The notes under the pieces are model-generated. The model worked only from the letters and a program-made list of their open reading frames with translations. It did no database searches and was not told the origin of the DNA. The position numbers and the translations under genes are program-made. Below, in pieces: positions 1 through 8,784 of a stretch of 64,000 nucleotides of DNA (its first letter is position 1; the number at the start of each line of letters is the position of its first letter). Source of the stretch: Gillisia hiemivivida (GTDB lineage Bacteria; Bacteroidota; Bacteroidia; Flavobacteriales; Flavobacteriaceae); the NCBI RefSeq assembly GCF_007997295.1, contig NZ_VORY01000017.1, forward strand, positions 1 to 64,000, read 5' to 3'.

Positions 1-60
1 TTAAGAACTTCGTCTCTTAAAACTTACATCATATTCTCACTAATCAAGGAACTTTTTGTG
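1..60 (-). other. Probable leader of an off-window stable-RNA operon
   Basis: Read leftward, this segment follows two strong promoters and carries a GTTCCTTGA-like word. That resembles the GTTCATTGA antitermination-type leader found ahead of flavobacterial rRNA genes. No rRNA sequence is inside the window, so this is an inference from position and motif only; the leader of another highly expressed operon would look similar. Confidence 0.3.
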
Positions 61-76
61 CCGCTAAACGCGGCTG

Positions 77-109
77 CAAATATACCAACTTTAAATTCAT
101 TCCGGCAAA
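77..109 (-). promoter_or_regulatory. Leftward TAnnTTTG promoter (proximal)
   Basis: On the minus strand TATATTTG (77-84) is preceded by TTTG (106-109) with 21 bases between, matching the Bacteroidota -7/-33 promoter. A short GC-rich hairpin (GCCGC/GCGGC) follows immediately downstream. The transcript would leave the window on the left. Confidence 0.55.
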
Positions 110-220
110 CTTATTTTAAACTTTTTTAAAGTTAATTTCTAACTCTAAAAACGCTTGAATCTCCCAGTATACAATGAACTTAGCCTCCAAATCAACTACT
201 CGTTGATCGCTTAGCGGGTG

Positions 221-253
221 CAAATATACGCCCTCTTTTTTCTTTACCACAAG
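221..253 (-). promoter_or_regulatory. Leftward TAnnTTTG promoter (distal, tandem)
   Basis: A second TATATTTG on the minus strand (221-228) with CTTG (250-253) 21 bases upstream. The bases just after the -7 box are nearly the same as in the proximal promoter, and a small ATCAAC/GTTGAT palindrome follows. Tandem near-identical promoters are typical of rRNA-type operons. Confidence 0.5.
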
Positions 254-377
254 CTTTTCTAGAAGTATTTTTGAAAATAATTTTAATCTTTTCTTAATAG
301 TTTGGTACAACGGGAGTTACCGGGAAAGTTTTTTTCTTCATTTACGGGACTGAAAGGTTTTTAATATAATAAAAGGT

Positions 378-490
378 ATCAGTGATGCCCGCGCGTTAGG
401 GATTGAAGCGGTAGCTCCCAATGGAACTTTGTGGAATTGGGACTACAAGCATAAAGCCCGGCCCCGAGTTTTACGAGGGGAAACGCCCAA
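378..490. ncRNA. GC-rich structured segment, candidate RNA element
   Basis: In an AT-rich intergenic region this stretch is GC-rich and full of stems. TCCCAAT (416-422) pairs with ATTGGGA (436-442), and CCCC (462-465) pairs with GGGG (477-480). The plus strand is open for about 37 codons, but without a convincing start. I cannot name an RNA family. It lies just past the stop of the DUF4294 gene, so it could instead be that gene's 3' region. Confidence 0.3.
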
Positions 491-514
491 AGAAATATGA
501 GAAATAACCATAAA

Positions 515-1204
515 CTACCTACCTGCAGTCCATTTATTGGTAAGCTCGTGGAAATTAAAATCCAACAGACTAGGTTGCGGCTCTAATATTTTAGATTGAA
601 AAGAGCGTTGTAGGATATCTTCTATTAAATAGTCTTCTTGATTGGATTCTGGATGATACTCTTCTTTTAACGATATATCGAATAAACTGGCAGTGGAATT
701 ATACCAGAAGGCACGCCAACCACTTTTTAGTTCTTTAATAAGACTGTAGGCCGTTACTCCGGTTTGCCTATGGACAAGTTTAACCAGGATCTGACCTTCG
801 GTGTGGGTCAACTTTTTAAGTTCTGCAGAAAATTGATCATCGATATAATTCTGCACTATTTTAGTATACCTCTTTCTATCTCGTTTAGATTTAATTTGAT
901 CCAACCTAGATTCCAACTCCAACAAACGTTCTGAAGCTAATTTGGCATAAGGATATACTTTTCGAGTCTTTCTCCTTAATATAAGGTATTTCCTGCGATC
1001 CAGATCTGACTTGAATTTTAGTTTACCTAGAATAAGCACCTCATCTAAATCTATTGTTTCACGGACTAGTGTATCACCCACAACAATAAAATACTCCTTT
1101 TGTATAGTATCTTGTTCTTGAATAGTGTCTCGCTCTGGATTCTTAGTTTGACTCCATGCATTTAACAGAAGAAAAAAGAAAATATATGTTAGCTTAAATT
1201 TCAA
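515..1204 (-). CDS. DUF4294 family secreted protein
   Basis: A 229-residue protein with an N-terminal signal peptide (hydrophobic residues 5-17, then WSQ). The central basic region contains RRKYLILRRKTRKVYPYA, diagnostic of the DUF4294 family of Bacteroidota. The family has no assigned reaction; the leader predicts export to the periplasm or outer membrane. It is divergent from the M42 peptidase gene, a pairing that is common in flavobacteria. Family assignment is from recognition of the conserved core; function is unknown. Confidence 0.85.
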   Translation of the reverse strand: MKFKLTYIFFFLLLNAWSQTKNPERDTIQEQDTIQKEYFIVVGDTLVRETIDLDEVLILGKLKFKSDLDRRKYLILRRKTRKVYPYAKLASERLLELESRLDQIKSKRDRKRYTKIVQNYIDDQFSAELKKLTHTEGQILVKLVHRQTGVTAYSLIKELKSGWRAFWYNSTASLFDISLKEEYHPESNQEDYLIEDILQRSFQSKILEPQPSLLDFNFHELTNKWTAGR

Positions 1205-1403
1205 ATCGCAATCTTTTAATTTTGAATACCATTTACTAAAACCATTCCAAATTTACAATTATTGCACTTGCATAAAATTTTATTCTTATTAAATTCGTAC
1301 TAAATATTATGTATTCTAGCTCTTTTTAGCTTATACTACGAAGGATACTAGTTTCCAGAAAATTTTTAAAAACGGTAATTTAAAAGAAATAATAAAACAA
1401 ACT

Positions 1404-2492
1404 ATGACAAAGAAAGATCTGCTTGATGAAAAATCTATGGAGTTCCTTGAGAAATATCTAAACAACGCCTCCCCTACAGGTTACGAATGGGAAGGACAAA
1501 AAATTTGGATGGATTATCTAAAACCCTATGTAGATGAATTTATAACCGATACTTATGGTACAGCAGTGGCTGTTATTAATCCTAAAGCTAAATTTAAAGT
1601 TGTTATTGAAGGACATGCCGATGAGATCTCATGGTATGTTAATTACATTTCTGATGAAGGCTTTATATATGTAATAAGAAATGGAGGAAGTGATCATCAA
1701 ATAGCTCCTTCTAAAAGAGTAAATATCCACACCAAGAACGGTATTGTAAAAGGTGTTTTTGGATGGCCTGCTATACATACCAGAAATAAAGAAAAAGAGG
1801 AAACTCCCAAATTGGATAATATCACTATAGATGTTGGTTGTACTACCAAAACAGAGGTTGAAGAATTAGGAGTGCATGTTGGTTGTGTGATCACTTATCC
1901 AGACGAATTTTTTATTCTTAATGACAACAAGTTTGTATGTAGAGCATTAGATAATAGAATGGGTGGTTTCATGATTGCTCAGGTGGCAAAACTTTTAAAG
2001 GAGAATAAAAAGAAACTTCCTTTTGGACTTTACATTACTAATTCGGTTCAAGAAGAAATTGGTTTACGTGGAGCCGAAATGATCACTCAGCTTATTAAAC
2101 CAAATGTGGCAATTGTTACAGATGTAACTCACGATACCACTACCCCAATGATCGATAAGAAAACAAATGGATTTGCGAAAATTGGTGCCGGTCCAGTTAT
2201 TTCTTATGCGCCTGCTGTTCAAAATAAATTAAGAGAGCTTATAATAGATACGGCTGAAAAAAAGGATATTCCTTTTCAAAGAAGCGCGTCTTCTCGTGCC
2301 ACAGGGACAGATACTGATGCTTTTGCTTATAGCAATGGCGGAGTGCCATCGGCTCTTATTTCTTTGCCTCTACGCTATATGCATACTACCGTAGAAATGG
2401 TGCATAGAGACGATGTAGAAAATGTTATCAGATTAATCTATGAAAGTCTTCTAAATATTAAAGACGGAGATACTTTTAGTTACTTCGAATAA
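1404..2492 (+). CDS. M42 family metallopeptidase (aminopeptidase)
   Basis: A 362-residue cytosolic di-zinc aminopeptidase of the M42 (glutamyl aminopeptidase / TET) family, which trims short peptides. Expected metal ligands and catalytic residues are visible: H71 and D73 in GHADE, D183 in ALDNRMGG, the E217-E218 pair in QEEIGLRG, D240 in TDVTHD and H327 in MHTTVEM. Length is normal for the family and there is no signal peptide. The start is the first ATG, and a clear terminator hairpin follows the stop. Confidence 0.92.
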   Translation: MTKKDLLDEKSMEFLEKYLNNASPTGYEWEGQKIWMDYLKPYVDEFITDTYGTAVAVINPKAKFKVVIEGHADEISWYVNYISDEGFIYVIRNGGSDHQIAPSKRVNIHTKNGIVKGVFGWPAIHTRNKEKEETPKLDNITIDVGCTTKTEVEELGVHVGCVITYPDEFFILNDNKFVCRALDNRMGGFMIAQVAKLLKENKKKLPFGLYITNSVQEEIGLRGAEMITQLIKPNVAIVTDVTHDTTTPMIDKKTNGFAKIGAGPVISYAPAVQNKLRELIIDTAEKKDIPFQRSASSRATGTDTDAFAYSNGGVPSALISLPLRYMHTTVEMVHRDDVENVIRLIYESLLNIKDGDTFSYFE

Positions 2493-2518
2493 GAATTATT
2501 AGTTCTCTAAATCTTTTT

Positions 2519-2558
2519 AAAACGGTTGCTTCTATTATAAAGAAGCAACCGTTTTTGG
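2519..2558. terminator. Strong hairpin terminator after the M42 gene
   Basis: A perfect 15-base-pair stem (2519-2533 with 2541-2555) and a seven-base loop, with an A-run on one side and a T-run on the other. It can stop transcription of the M42 gene and works in either direction. Confidence 0.88.
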
Positions 2559-2627
2559 TTTATTGAATTTTCACATATAATTATAATCTGTTTGTTTTGA
2601 AACCGTTTATATTTAAATAAAAAATCA

Positions 2628-3719
2628 ATGACTTTAACAAAAGATGAAATTGATGATCTAATAAATGATCCTGAGGAGGCTGCAAGCATTGCAAACCTCA
2701 TCTATATCTCTGAAGCTAATCTTAGTGTGACGCGAAAAAAATGTGGTCGCGGCTATACCTATAATAGAAATGGGAAGAAGATCATGACTGGCCGGGAATT
2801 AGATAGGTATAAAAGCTTGGTTATTCCGCCAGCATGGAGAAATGTGAGAATATCCCATCTCAAAAACGGACATCTACAAGTAGTTGGTTTGGATGATAAA
2901 AGTAGAAAACAATATATGTATCATCCCACCTGGTCTGAATTACGGAATAAAACCAAATTCTTTAAAATGATCACTTTCGGAAATGCATTAACCAAAATCA
3001 GAAAAAAGGTAGATGAAGATCTAGATCAATCTATCATGAATGAACGTAAGATCTTAGCTTTGATAATTCGCTTAATGGAAGAAACACATATTAGAGTTGG
3101 AAATGAATACTATGCTAAAGAAAACAAGACTTACGGATTAAGCACACTAAGAACCCGACACGTAAAAACTTCTAAAAGCAAGATGAAATTTGAATTCGTT
3201 GGGAAAAAAGGCAAGGAACATTCAATTACAATTACCGATAAGAAACTGATAAAACTGGTAAATCAATGTGAAGATATTCCAGGCTGGGAACTATTTAAAT
3301 TTTATGATGAGCATGGAGAGAAACATTCAATTGATAGTGGAATGATAAACAATTATATTCAGGAAATTAGCGGGGATAGCTTTACAGCTAAAGATTTTAG
3401 GACATGGGCGGCTTCAAAAATATATTTTGAGACGCTGCATGAAATCGGATATAAAGAGAATGAAAAAGAAAATGCAAAAGCAATACTAGAAGCTATAGAT
3501 GCAGCAGCAGAAGGGCTTGGGAATACAAGGGCGGTTTGCAGGAGCTATTATGTACATCCATTTATAACTGAAAATTATGAAAATGGAGAGATCGTTCCCT
3601 ATTTTGAGAAAGTGAAAAATACAGATAAGAAGAATGATATATCTCTTTCCAGTTCAGAAAAGGTATTGTTAAACATGATAGGTAAATATCAAATAGAATT
3701 AAACGACATATCCCCATAA
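2628..3719 (+). CDS. DNA topoisomerase IB
   Basis: A 363-residue bacterial poxvirus-type topoisomerase IB, which relaxes supercoils through a 3'-phosphotyrosyl intermediate. The N-terminal domain (about 35-120, containing YKSLVIPPAWRNVRIS) and the catalytic domain are both present. RTWAASK and CRSYYVHP, with the nucleophile Tyr at 307 or 308, mark the active site, and the RVGNEYYAKENKTYGLSTL block is typical. The first residues are acidic and the ATG at 2628 matches the family length. A dispersed repeat follows. Confidence 0.93.
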   Translation: MTLTKDEIDDLINDPEEAASIANLIYISEANLSVTRKKCGRGYTYNRNGKKIMTGRELDRYKSLVIPPAWRNVRISHLKNGHLQVVGLDDKSRKQYMYHPTWSELRNKTKFFKMITFGNALTKIRKKVDEDLDQSIMNERKILALIIRLMEETHIRVGNEYYAKENKTYGLSTLRTRHVKTSKSKMKFEFVGKKGKEHSITITDKKLIKLVNQCEDIPGWELFKFYDEHGEKHSIDSGMINNYIQEISGDSFTAKDFRTWAASKIYFETLHEIGYKENEKENAKAILEAIDAAAEGLGNTRAVCRSYYVHPFITENYENGEIVPYFEKVKNTDKKNDISLSSSEKVLLNMIGKYQIELNDISP

Positions 3720-3732
3720 TTTTCTATATATA

Positions 3733-3875
3733 AATCAAGAACCTCGGGGCAAGCCCACGAGGGATGTCCCGATGGTTCGGGAGGAAAATACTTTTAAAAA
3801 TTCGAGGTAAGCCCGCCTGAATGAGATTCTTCTCGGGCAGGTCTCGGGGAATTAAACCCTCAATGAGGGATTAAA
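3733..3875 (+). repeat. Dispersed hairpin repeat, copy A
   Basis: A 143-base copy of a family found five times in this window (26488, 52940, 56301 and 58041 are the others), all on the plus strand. It begins AATCAAGAACCTCGG and ends AATGAGGGATTAAA. It folds as CCTCG..CGAGG around GGGC/GCCC, then TCCCGA-TGGT-TCGGGA, a variable GCCCG..CGGGC arm, and CCCTC-AAT-GAGGG at the end. Confidence 0.9.
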
Positions 3876-3876
3876 A

Positions 3877-3884
3877 TATATTTG
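3877..3884 (+). promoter_or_regulatory. -7 promoter box before the GH16 gene
   Basis: A perfect TATATTTG starting two bases after the end of dispersed repeat copy A and 47 bases upstream of the GH16 start. The -33 region would fall inside the repeat's final hairpin, and no clear TTTG is seen there. Confidence 0.5.
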
Positions 3885-3930
3885 GCTGGCATACTTTTAG
3901 CAAGTTGAACTATTCAAAATCAAGTCTGGC

Positions 3931-4689
3931 ATGTCAAAATATTTATATTTTATTATATTAATTTCTACTACTATGATCTCCCAGAACAGAAATTTAGAAT
4001 GGACAGAAGAGTTTAATGGAAAAAAGATAAATACCGATATTTGGAATTTCAAGAAAGGCTTGGGCCATAATAACGAAGAACAATATTATACCTCCAGAGC
4101 TAAGAACATTCGAATTGAGGAAGGAATGCTAATTATTGAAGCAAGAAAAGAAAAATTTAAAGGATCTAAATATACTTCTGCTAGAATAAATACAATCGGC
4201 AACAAACTTTTTAAATATGGTAGAATTGAAATAAGAGCAAAATTATCTGAAGGAAAGGGAACATGGCCAGCAATTTGGATGTTAGGAGAGAACAGGCAAC
4301 GAGATGGTTACCCTGCATCCGGTGAAATAGATATAATGGAACATGTAGGAAAATCTCCAACCGAGATTCATGGAGCTATTCACTATCCAGAATTAGATAA
4401 TAAGAAATTGAATTCTTCAGTAAGTAGTTTTGAAATACCTTCTTCTAAAGACGGTTTTCATAGGTATGCTATTGAATGGGACCAAAAAAGTATCAATTAT
4501 TTTATAGATGAACAGCTGTTTCACTGCTTTACTATTGAAGATGCCGAGAGAGAAGGGCGAGAGAATATCTTTAAAAAACCATTTTATCTTATTATAAATT
4601 TAGCTCTTGGAGGAAATTGGGCCGGAGAAATAGACGATTCCATTTTTCCAGCCCGTTTTTATGTAGATTATGTAAGGTATTATCAGTAG
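3931..4689 (+). CDS. Glycoside hydrolase family 16 (beta-glucanase / laminarinase-like)
   Basis: A 252-residue secreted enzyme with a short signal peptide (residues 1-17). The GH16 catalytic signature GEIDIMEH gives nucleophile E132 and acid/base E137. PAIWMLG before it and the GGNWAGE block near the C-terminus fit beta-1,3(4)-glucanases that cut laminarin-type glucans. There is no carbohydrate-binding module, lipobox or sorting domain, so the protein is probably periplasmic or released. It stands alone rather than in a polysaccharide-utilisation locus, and converges on purC with a 14-base gap. Confidence 0.88.
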   Translation: MSKYLYFIILISTTMISQNRNLEWTEEFNGKKINTDIWNFKKGLGHNNEEQYYTSRAKNIRIEEGMLIIEARKEKFKGSKYTSARINTIGNKLFKYGRIEIRAKLSEGKGTWPAIWMLGENRQRDGYPASGEIDIMEHVGKSPTEIHGAIHYPELDNKKLNSSVSSFEIPSSKDGFHRYAIEWDQKSINYFIDEQLFHCFTIEDAEREGRENIFKKPFYLIINLALGGNWAGEIDDSIFPARFYVDYVRYYQ

Positions 4690-4703
4690 ATAAACTTTGA
4701 AAC

Positions 4704-5663
4704 CTATGTATTTCTATGTTTTAAGTAGTCCAAAACGTTGCTTTCTATGCGAGCTTCTATATTAGAAAGATCTGCTTTCTCGAATGGGAATCCTGTGATC
4801 TTTTCATAGAGTTCTATATACCTTTCTGAAACTGTATCTATATAAGCATCACTCATTTCTGGAACTGACTGACCTTCTAAGCCTTGAAAGTTATTTTGAA
4901 TAAGCCATTGTCTCACAAATTCTTTAGATAATTGTTTCTGGATCTCTCCGTTTTTCTGAAGCTCTTCATATCCTTCAGCATAAAAATAACGGGAAGAATC
5001 TGGGGTATGAATTTCATCTATCAAAACAATTTCTCCATCTGCAGTTTTCCCGAATTCGTATTTAGTATCTACAAGAATTAGGCCTCTGGAAGCAGCAATT
5101 TCACTTCCTCTTTGAAATAGTTTGTTAGTATAATCCTCAAGAAACTTATAATCTTCTTTAGAAACAATGTGTCGCTTTAGAATATCTTCTTTTGAAATGT
5201 CCTCATCATGATCGCCCATTTCAGCTTTCGTTGCTGGAGTTATAATAGGATCTGGGAATTTGTCGTTCTCCTTCATTCCATCTGGCATAGAAACTCCGCA
5301 TAGTATACGTTTTCCTGCTTTATATTCTCTTGCTGCATGGCCAGATAAATAACCGCGTATTACCATTTCTACCTTAAAAGGCTCACATTTTTTTCCCACC
5401 GCCACATTAGGATCTGGAGTTGCTTCCAACCAATTAGGAACTATATCTTGAGTTGCAGCCATCATTTGTGTTGCAATCTGATTTAAGATCTGACCTTTAT
5501 AAGGAATACCCTTAGGCATTACCACATCAAAAGCAGAAAGCCTATCTGTTGCAACCATAACCAAAAGGTCATTTTCTAAATGATATACTTCTCTAACCTT
5601 TCCTTTATAAACTTTTTGCTGTCCTGGAAAATTGAAATTGGTATCTATTATAGTATTCTTCAT
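4704..5663 (-). CDS. purC: Phosphoribosylaminoimidazole-succinocarboxamide synthase
   Basis: A 319-residue SAICAR synthetase, which joins CAIR and aspartate with ATP in de novo purine synthesis. The first motif reads [48 protein letters not shown] and [13 protein letters not shown] are all present. Length fits the longer subtype (about 300 residues) rather than the 240-residue E. coli type. It lies in a leftward pair with the PhoH gene, 66 bases apart, possibly co-transcribed. Confidence 0.96.
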   Translation of the reverse strand: MKNTIIDTNFNFPGQQKVYKGKVREVYHLENDLLVMVATDRLSAFDVVMPKGIPYKGQILNQIATQMMAATQDIVPNWLEATPDPNVAVGKKCEPFKVEMVIRGYLSGHAAREYKAGKRILCGVSMPDGMKENDKFPDPIITPATKAEMGDHDEDISKEDILKRHIVSKEDYKFLEDYTNKLFQRGSEIAASRGLILVDTKYEFGKTADGEIVLIDEIHTPDSSRYFYAEGYEELQKNGEIQKQLSKEFVRQWLIQNNFQGLEGQSVPEMSDAYIDTVSERYIELYEKITGFPFEKADLSNIEARIESNVLDYLKHRNT

Positions 5664-5729
5664 GAAAATTATAAAATCTCAACAAAGAGATCGTTTTATT
5701 ATTCTATTGAATTAAATTGAATTCTGAAA

Positions 5730-6686
5730 TTAATTTTCAGCGTGTTCTATTTTCTTGTATGCTGCAATGATGCTTTTAACCAGCTTGTGTCTTACAACAT
5801 CTTTATCATCTAAATAGACCATTCCAATACCTTTGGTATCTTTAAGTACAAGTAATGCTTCTTTTAAACCAGAAACTGTCCTCCTTGGTAAATCTATTTG
5901 CCCTGGATCGCCCGTGATCATAAATTTTGCGCTTTTCCCCATCCTAGTGAGAAACATCTTCATTTGAGCATGAGTGGTATTTTGCCCTTCGTCCAAGATC
6001 ACAAAGGCGTTATCTAAAGTTCTCCCACGCATAAATGCTAAAGGAGCAATTTGAATAATTCCTTTTTCTATAAAAACCTCCAATTTTTCATGCGGAATCA
6101 TATCTCTAAGCGCATCATAAAGAGGTTGCATATAAGGATCTAGTTTCTCTTTAAGATCTCCCGGTAGAAATCCTAGGTTTTCCCCTGCTTCAACAGCAGG
6201 TCTGGTTAGAATAATACGTTTTACCTGCTTCTCCTTAAGTGCCTTTACGGCAAGTGCCACGCCCACGTAAGTTTTTCCTGTACCTGCGGGACCAATAGCA
6301 AAGACCATATCATTCTTCATGGCGAGTTCTACCAACTTTCGTTGATTGGCAGTTTGAGCTTTTATTAGCTTACCTCCCACTCCATGTACTAAAGTTTGTC
6401 CGCTCTCTGAAGAGGATGAATACTCATCTCTTCCATTACTGGAAAGAACGCGTTCAATCACATTTTCATCTAGGGCGTTGTACTTAACAAAATGATCCAT
6501 TAACATTGTAAATCGCCTATCAAACTCCTCTAGCATGTCTTCATCGCCATAAACCATGATCTTGTTACCACGAGCAACGATCTTTAATTTTGGATAATAC
6601 TTTTTGAGAAGTTCAATGTGTTCATTTTGTTGTCCAAAGAAATCTCTTGGACTAATTTCGGAAAGTTCGATAATGAGTTCGTTCAA
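5730..6686 (-). CDS. PhoH family ATPase
   Basis: A 318-residue PhoH-like protein with an N-terminal region of about 110 residues followed by the P-loop NTPase domain. Walker A is GPAGTGKT and Walker B is FVILDEGQN. The LTRPAVEAGENLGFLPGDL block is diagnostic. These proteins are RNA-associated ATPases with roles in RNA processing or ribosome maturation; the exact substrate is not known. It lies upstream of purC on the same strand. Confidence 0.93.
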   Translation of the reverse strand: MNELIIELSEISPRDFFGQQNEHIELLKKYYPKLKIVARGNKIMVYGDEDMLEEFDRRFTMLMDHFVKYNALDENVIERVLSSNGRDEYSSSSESGQTLVHGVGGKLIKAQTANQRKLVELAMKNDMVFAIGPAGTGKTYVGVALAVKALKEKQVKRIILTRPAVEAGENLGFLPGDLKEKLDPYMQPLYDALRDMIPHEKLEVFIEKGIIQIAPLAFMRGRTLDNAFVILDEGQNTTHAQMKMFLTRMGKSAKFMITGDPGQIDLPRRTVSGLKEALLVLKDTKGIGMVYLDDKDVVRHKLVKSIIAAYKKIEHAEN

Positions 6687-6885
6687 AAGCAGTAGGTTTA
6701 AAGTTAGATTTTTAAATCATTTATAGTTTTTACTGGAGTAACAATGTAAGATTTTACTTGATGAAATTTGTCTATTTTTATATAAATTTAATCAGGATTT
6801 GGATGAAATAAATTTATCTTCGCCTGTATTACAAACTTACAATAAATAACAAGCTTCACCTTTAAAAAAATATCAACAATTGCCT

Positions 6886-7719
6886 ATGGCTATCATTACT
6901 TTAACGACAGATTTTGGGGAAAAAGATCACTTCGCTGGAGCCGTTAAAGGTACTATCTATTCAGAAATGGATGATGTACGTATTGTTGATATTTCGCATT
7001 CTATCTCGCCTTTTCATATTACAGAGGCTTCCTATATTATAAAAAATGCCTACAGATGTTTCCCTAAGGGAAGTATTCATATAATCGGGATCGATTCAGA
7101 ATTAACTCCGGAAAATAAGCACCTTGCTATATTACTGGACGATCATTATTTTATATGTGCAAACAATGGTATTCTTTCTTTGATCGCTTCAGAAATCAAG
7201 CCTGAAAAGATCGTAGAGATCAATATCCATAACACGGTAGAAACCAATTTTCCAGTTCTGGATGTTTTTGTGAGAGTAGCTTGTCATATCGCTCGCGGAG
7301 GCACCTTGGAAGTAATTGGAAAGTCTATAGAAAAAATTAAATATTTAAAAGAGATAGAGCCTTATATAAATTCTGATAAAAATCAGATTGTTGGCCATGT
7401 GCTTTATATAGATAATTATGGGAATGTTGTAACCAATATTACACGGAAGATATTTGAAAATGTTGGGAAAGGCAGAAAATTTAAGATTATGGCACGAACG
7501 GCAAAATTTTCTAATATTTATACCACCTATAGTGATGCTATAGATTTTAAACAGGAGAAAGATAAACGCGAAGAAGACGGAAAAAAATTGGCCATCTTCA
7601 ATTCTGCTGGATATATAGAACTTGCCATTTATAAAAGTAATCCTAGCACTGTAGGAAGTGCCTCTACCCTATTTGGACTAGAGCTTAGGGACACGGTAAC
7701 CATAAAATTTGAATCTTAG
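6886..7719 (+). CDS. SAM hydroxide adenosyltransferase family protein
   Basis: A protein of about 277 residues of the family that splits S-adenosylmethionine with water or halide (DUF62 / SAM hydrolase / fluorinase fold). The start LTTDFGEKDHFAGAVKG is the family signature, and IDNYGNVVTNI marks the C-terminal domain. The frame extends six bases upstream to a TTG at 6880, but the ATG at 6886 gives the usual MAIITLTTDFG start. The next gene begins on the base after its stop, so the two are co-transcribed, probably together with gldF-gldG. Confidence 0.88.
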   Translation: MAIITLTTDFGEKDHFAGAVKGTIYSEMDDVRIVDISHSISPFHITEASYIIKNAYRCFPKGSIHIIGIDSELTPENKHLAILLDDHYFICANNGILSLIASEIKPEKIVEINIHNTVETNFPVLDVFVRVACHIARGGTLEVIGKSIEKIKYLKEIEPYINSDKNQIVGHVLYIDNYGNVVTNITRKIFENVGKGRKFKIMARTAKFSNIYTTYSDAIDFKQEKDKREEDGKKLAIFNSAGYIELAIYKSNPSTVGSASTLFGLELRDTVTIKFES

Positions 7720-8016
7720 ATGTTTATACGAATAGTAAAAATGGGCTTTCAGCCAGAAAAAGTTGAAACCTTTTTAAGCGATTTTAAATCTATAAAAACC
7801 AAAGTGAGAGGTTTTGAAGGTTGTCTTTTTTTAGAACTTTACAGAGATAAAAGCAATACAAATCAGTTTTTTACGTATAGTTATTGGGAAAATGAACAAG
7901 CTCTAGAGAATTATCGAAATTCAGATCTTTTTAAAGTAGTCTGGAAAAACACCAAACAATATTTCAATCAGAAACCAGAAGCCTGGAGTGTAGACAAATT
8001 AGTGAGTCTAGACTAA
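7720..8016 (+). CDS. Antibiotic biosynthesis monooxygenase (ABM) family protein
   Basis: A 98-residue single-domain dimeric alpha-beta barrel protein of the ABM superfamily. The pattern of an N-terminal strand (FIRIVKMGF), KVRGFEGCLFLELYRD and YSYWENEQALENYRNSDLF is typical. Members include small cofactor-free monooxygenases and heme or stress proteins; the substrate cannot be told from sequence. It starts directly after the preceding stop and lies 27 bases before gldF. Confidence 0.82.
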   Translation: MFIRIVKMGFQPEKVETFLSDFKSIKTKVRGFEGCLFLELYRDKSNTNQFFTYSYWENEQALENYRNSDLFKVVWKNTKQYFNQKPEAWSVDKLVSLD

Positions 8017-8043
8017 GAATATAGGTTAGAAAAATAAGCAGCA

Positions 8044-8781
8044 TTGATAGCCATCCTCAACAAAGAAATACGATCCTTTTTTTCGGCTCCAACCGGCTAT
8101 TTAGTAGTTGGAATGTTTTTGACGCTTTGTAGTCTATTTCTGTTTGTTTTTACTGGCTCTTATAATATTTTAGATAACGGATTTGCAGATCTTAAACCAT
8201 TTTTTGATCTCGCACCCTGGATCTTTCTTTTCTTGATCCCTGCCATCACCATGAAAAGTTTTGCTGAAGAAAAGAAGCAAGGCACCATGGAACTATTGCT
8301 TACCAAACCTATTGGCACCTGGAATCTAGTAACTGGGAAATTTTTTGGAGCTTTTATAGTGACCTGTATTGCCATTCTTCCTTCTCTATTATATGTTTTT
8401 ACAATTTATAAGCTTGGTGATCCATCTGGAAACTTAGACATTGGCGCTACTTTAGGCTCTTATTTTGGGCTTTTGCTATTAGCTGCAACTTATACCGCCA
8501 TAGGTGTATTTGCTTCAGCTTTTACTAGTAACCAGATCACAGCTTTTATAGTCGCTGTTTTTCTATGCTTCCTATTATTCTTTGCTTTTGAAGGAGTTGC
8601 CGACTTTAAAATATTTGGAGATTCCACTTATGGGATAGAGTATTTAGGAATGAGTTATCATTATAAAAGCATGAGTCGTGGGGTAATAGACACTAGAGAT
8701 ATCATCTATTTTATCAGTCTAATACTCCTGTTTATCTCATTCAGCTATTTCAAGATCTATTCAACAAAAACTAACACCTAG
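8044..8781 (+). CDS. gldF: Gliding motility ABC transporter permease GldF
   Basis: A 245-residue ABC-2 type permease with about six membrane segments. The N-terminus MIAILNKEIRSFFSAPTGYL and the cytoplasmic loop FAEEKKQGTMELLLTKPI match GldF. With GldG and the ATPase GldA it forms the Gld ABC transporter linked to gliding in Flavobacterium. The best start is a TTG at 8044, since no ATG gives the conserved N-terminus. gldG follows after three bases. gldA is not in the window. Confidence 0.92.
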   Translation: MIAILNKEIRSFFSAPTGYLVVGMFLTLCSLFLFVFTGSYNILDNGFADLKPFFDLAPWIFLFLIPAITMKSFAEEKKQGTMELLLTKPIGTWNLVTGKFFGAFIVTCIAILPSLLYVFTIYKLGDPSGNLDIGATLGSYFGLLLLAATYTAIGVFASAFTSNQITAFIVAVFLCFLLFFAFEGVADFKIFGDSTYGIEYLGMSYHYKSMSRGVIDTRDIIYFISLILLFISFSYFKIYSTKTNT

Positions 8782-8784
8782 CTC

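Noticed and set aside
378-498. Coding reading ISDARALGIEAVAPNG on the plus strand
   Set aside because: No start codon with a promoter, and the stem-rich base pattern fits an RNA or repeat better.
3733-3875. CRISPR-like repeat
   Set aside because: Copies are tens of kilobases apart with no spacers and no cas genes.
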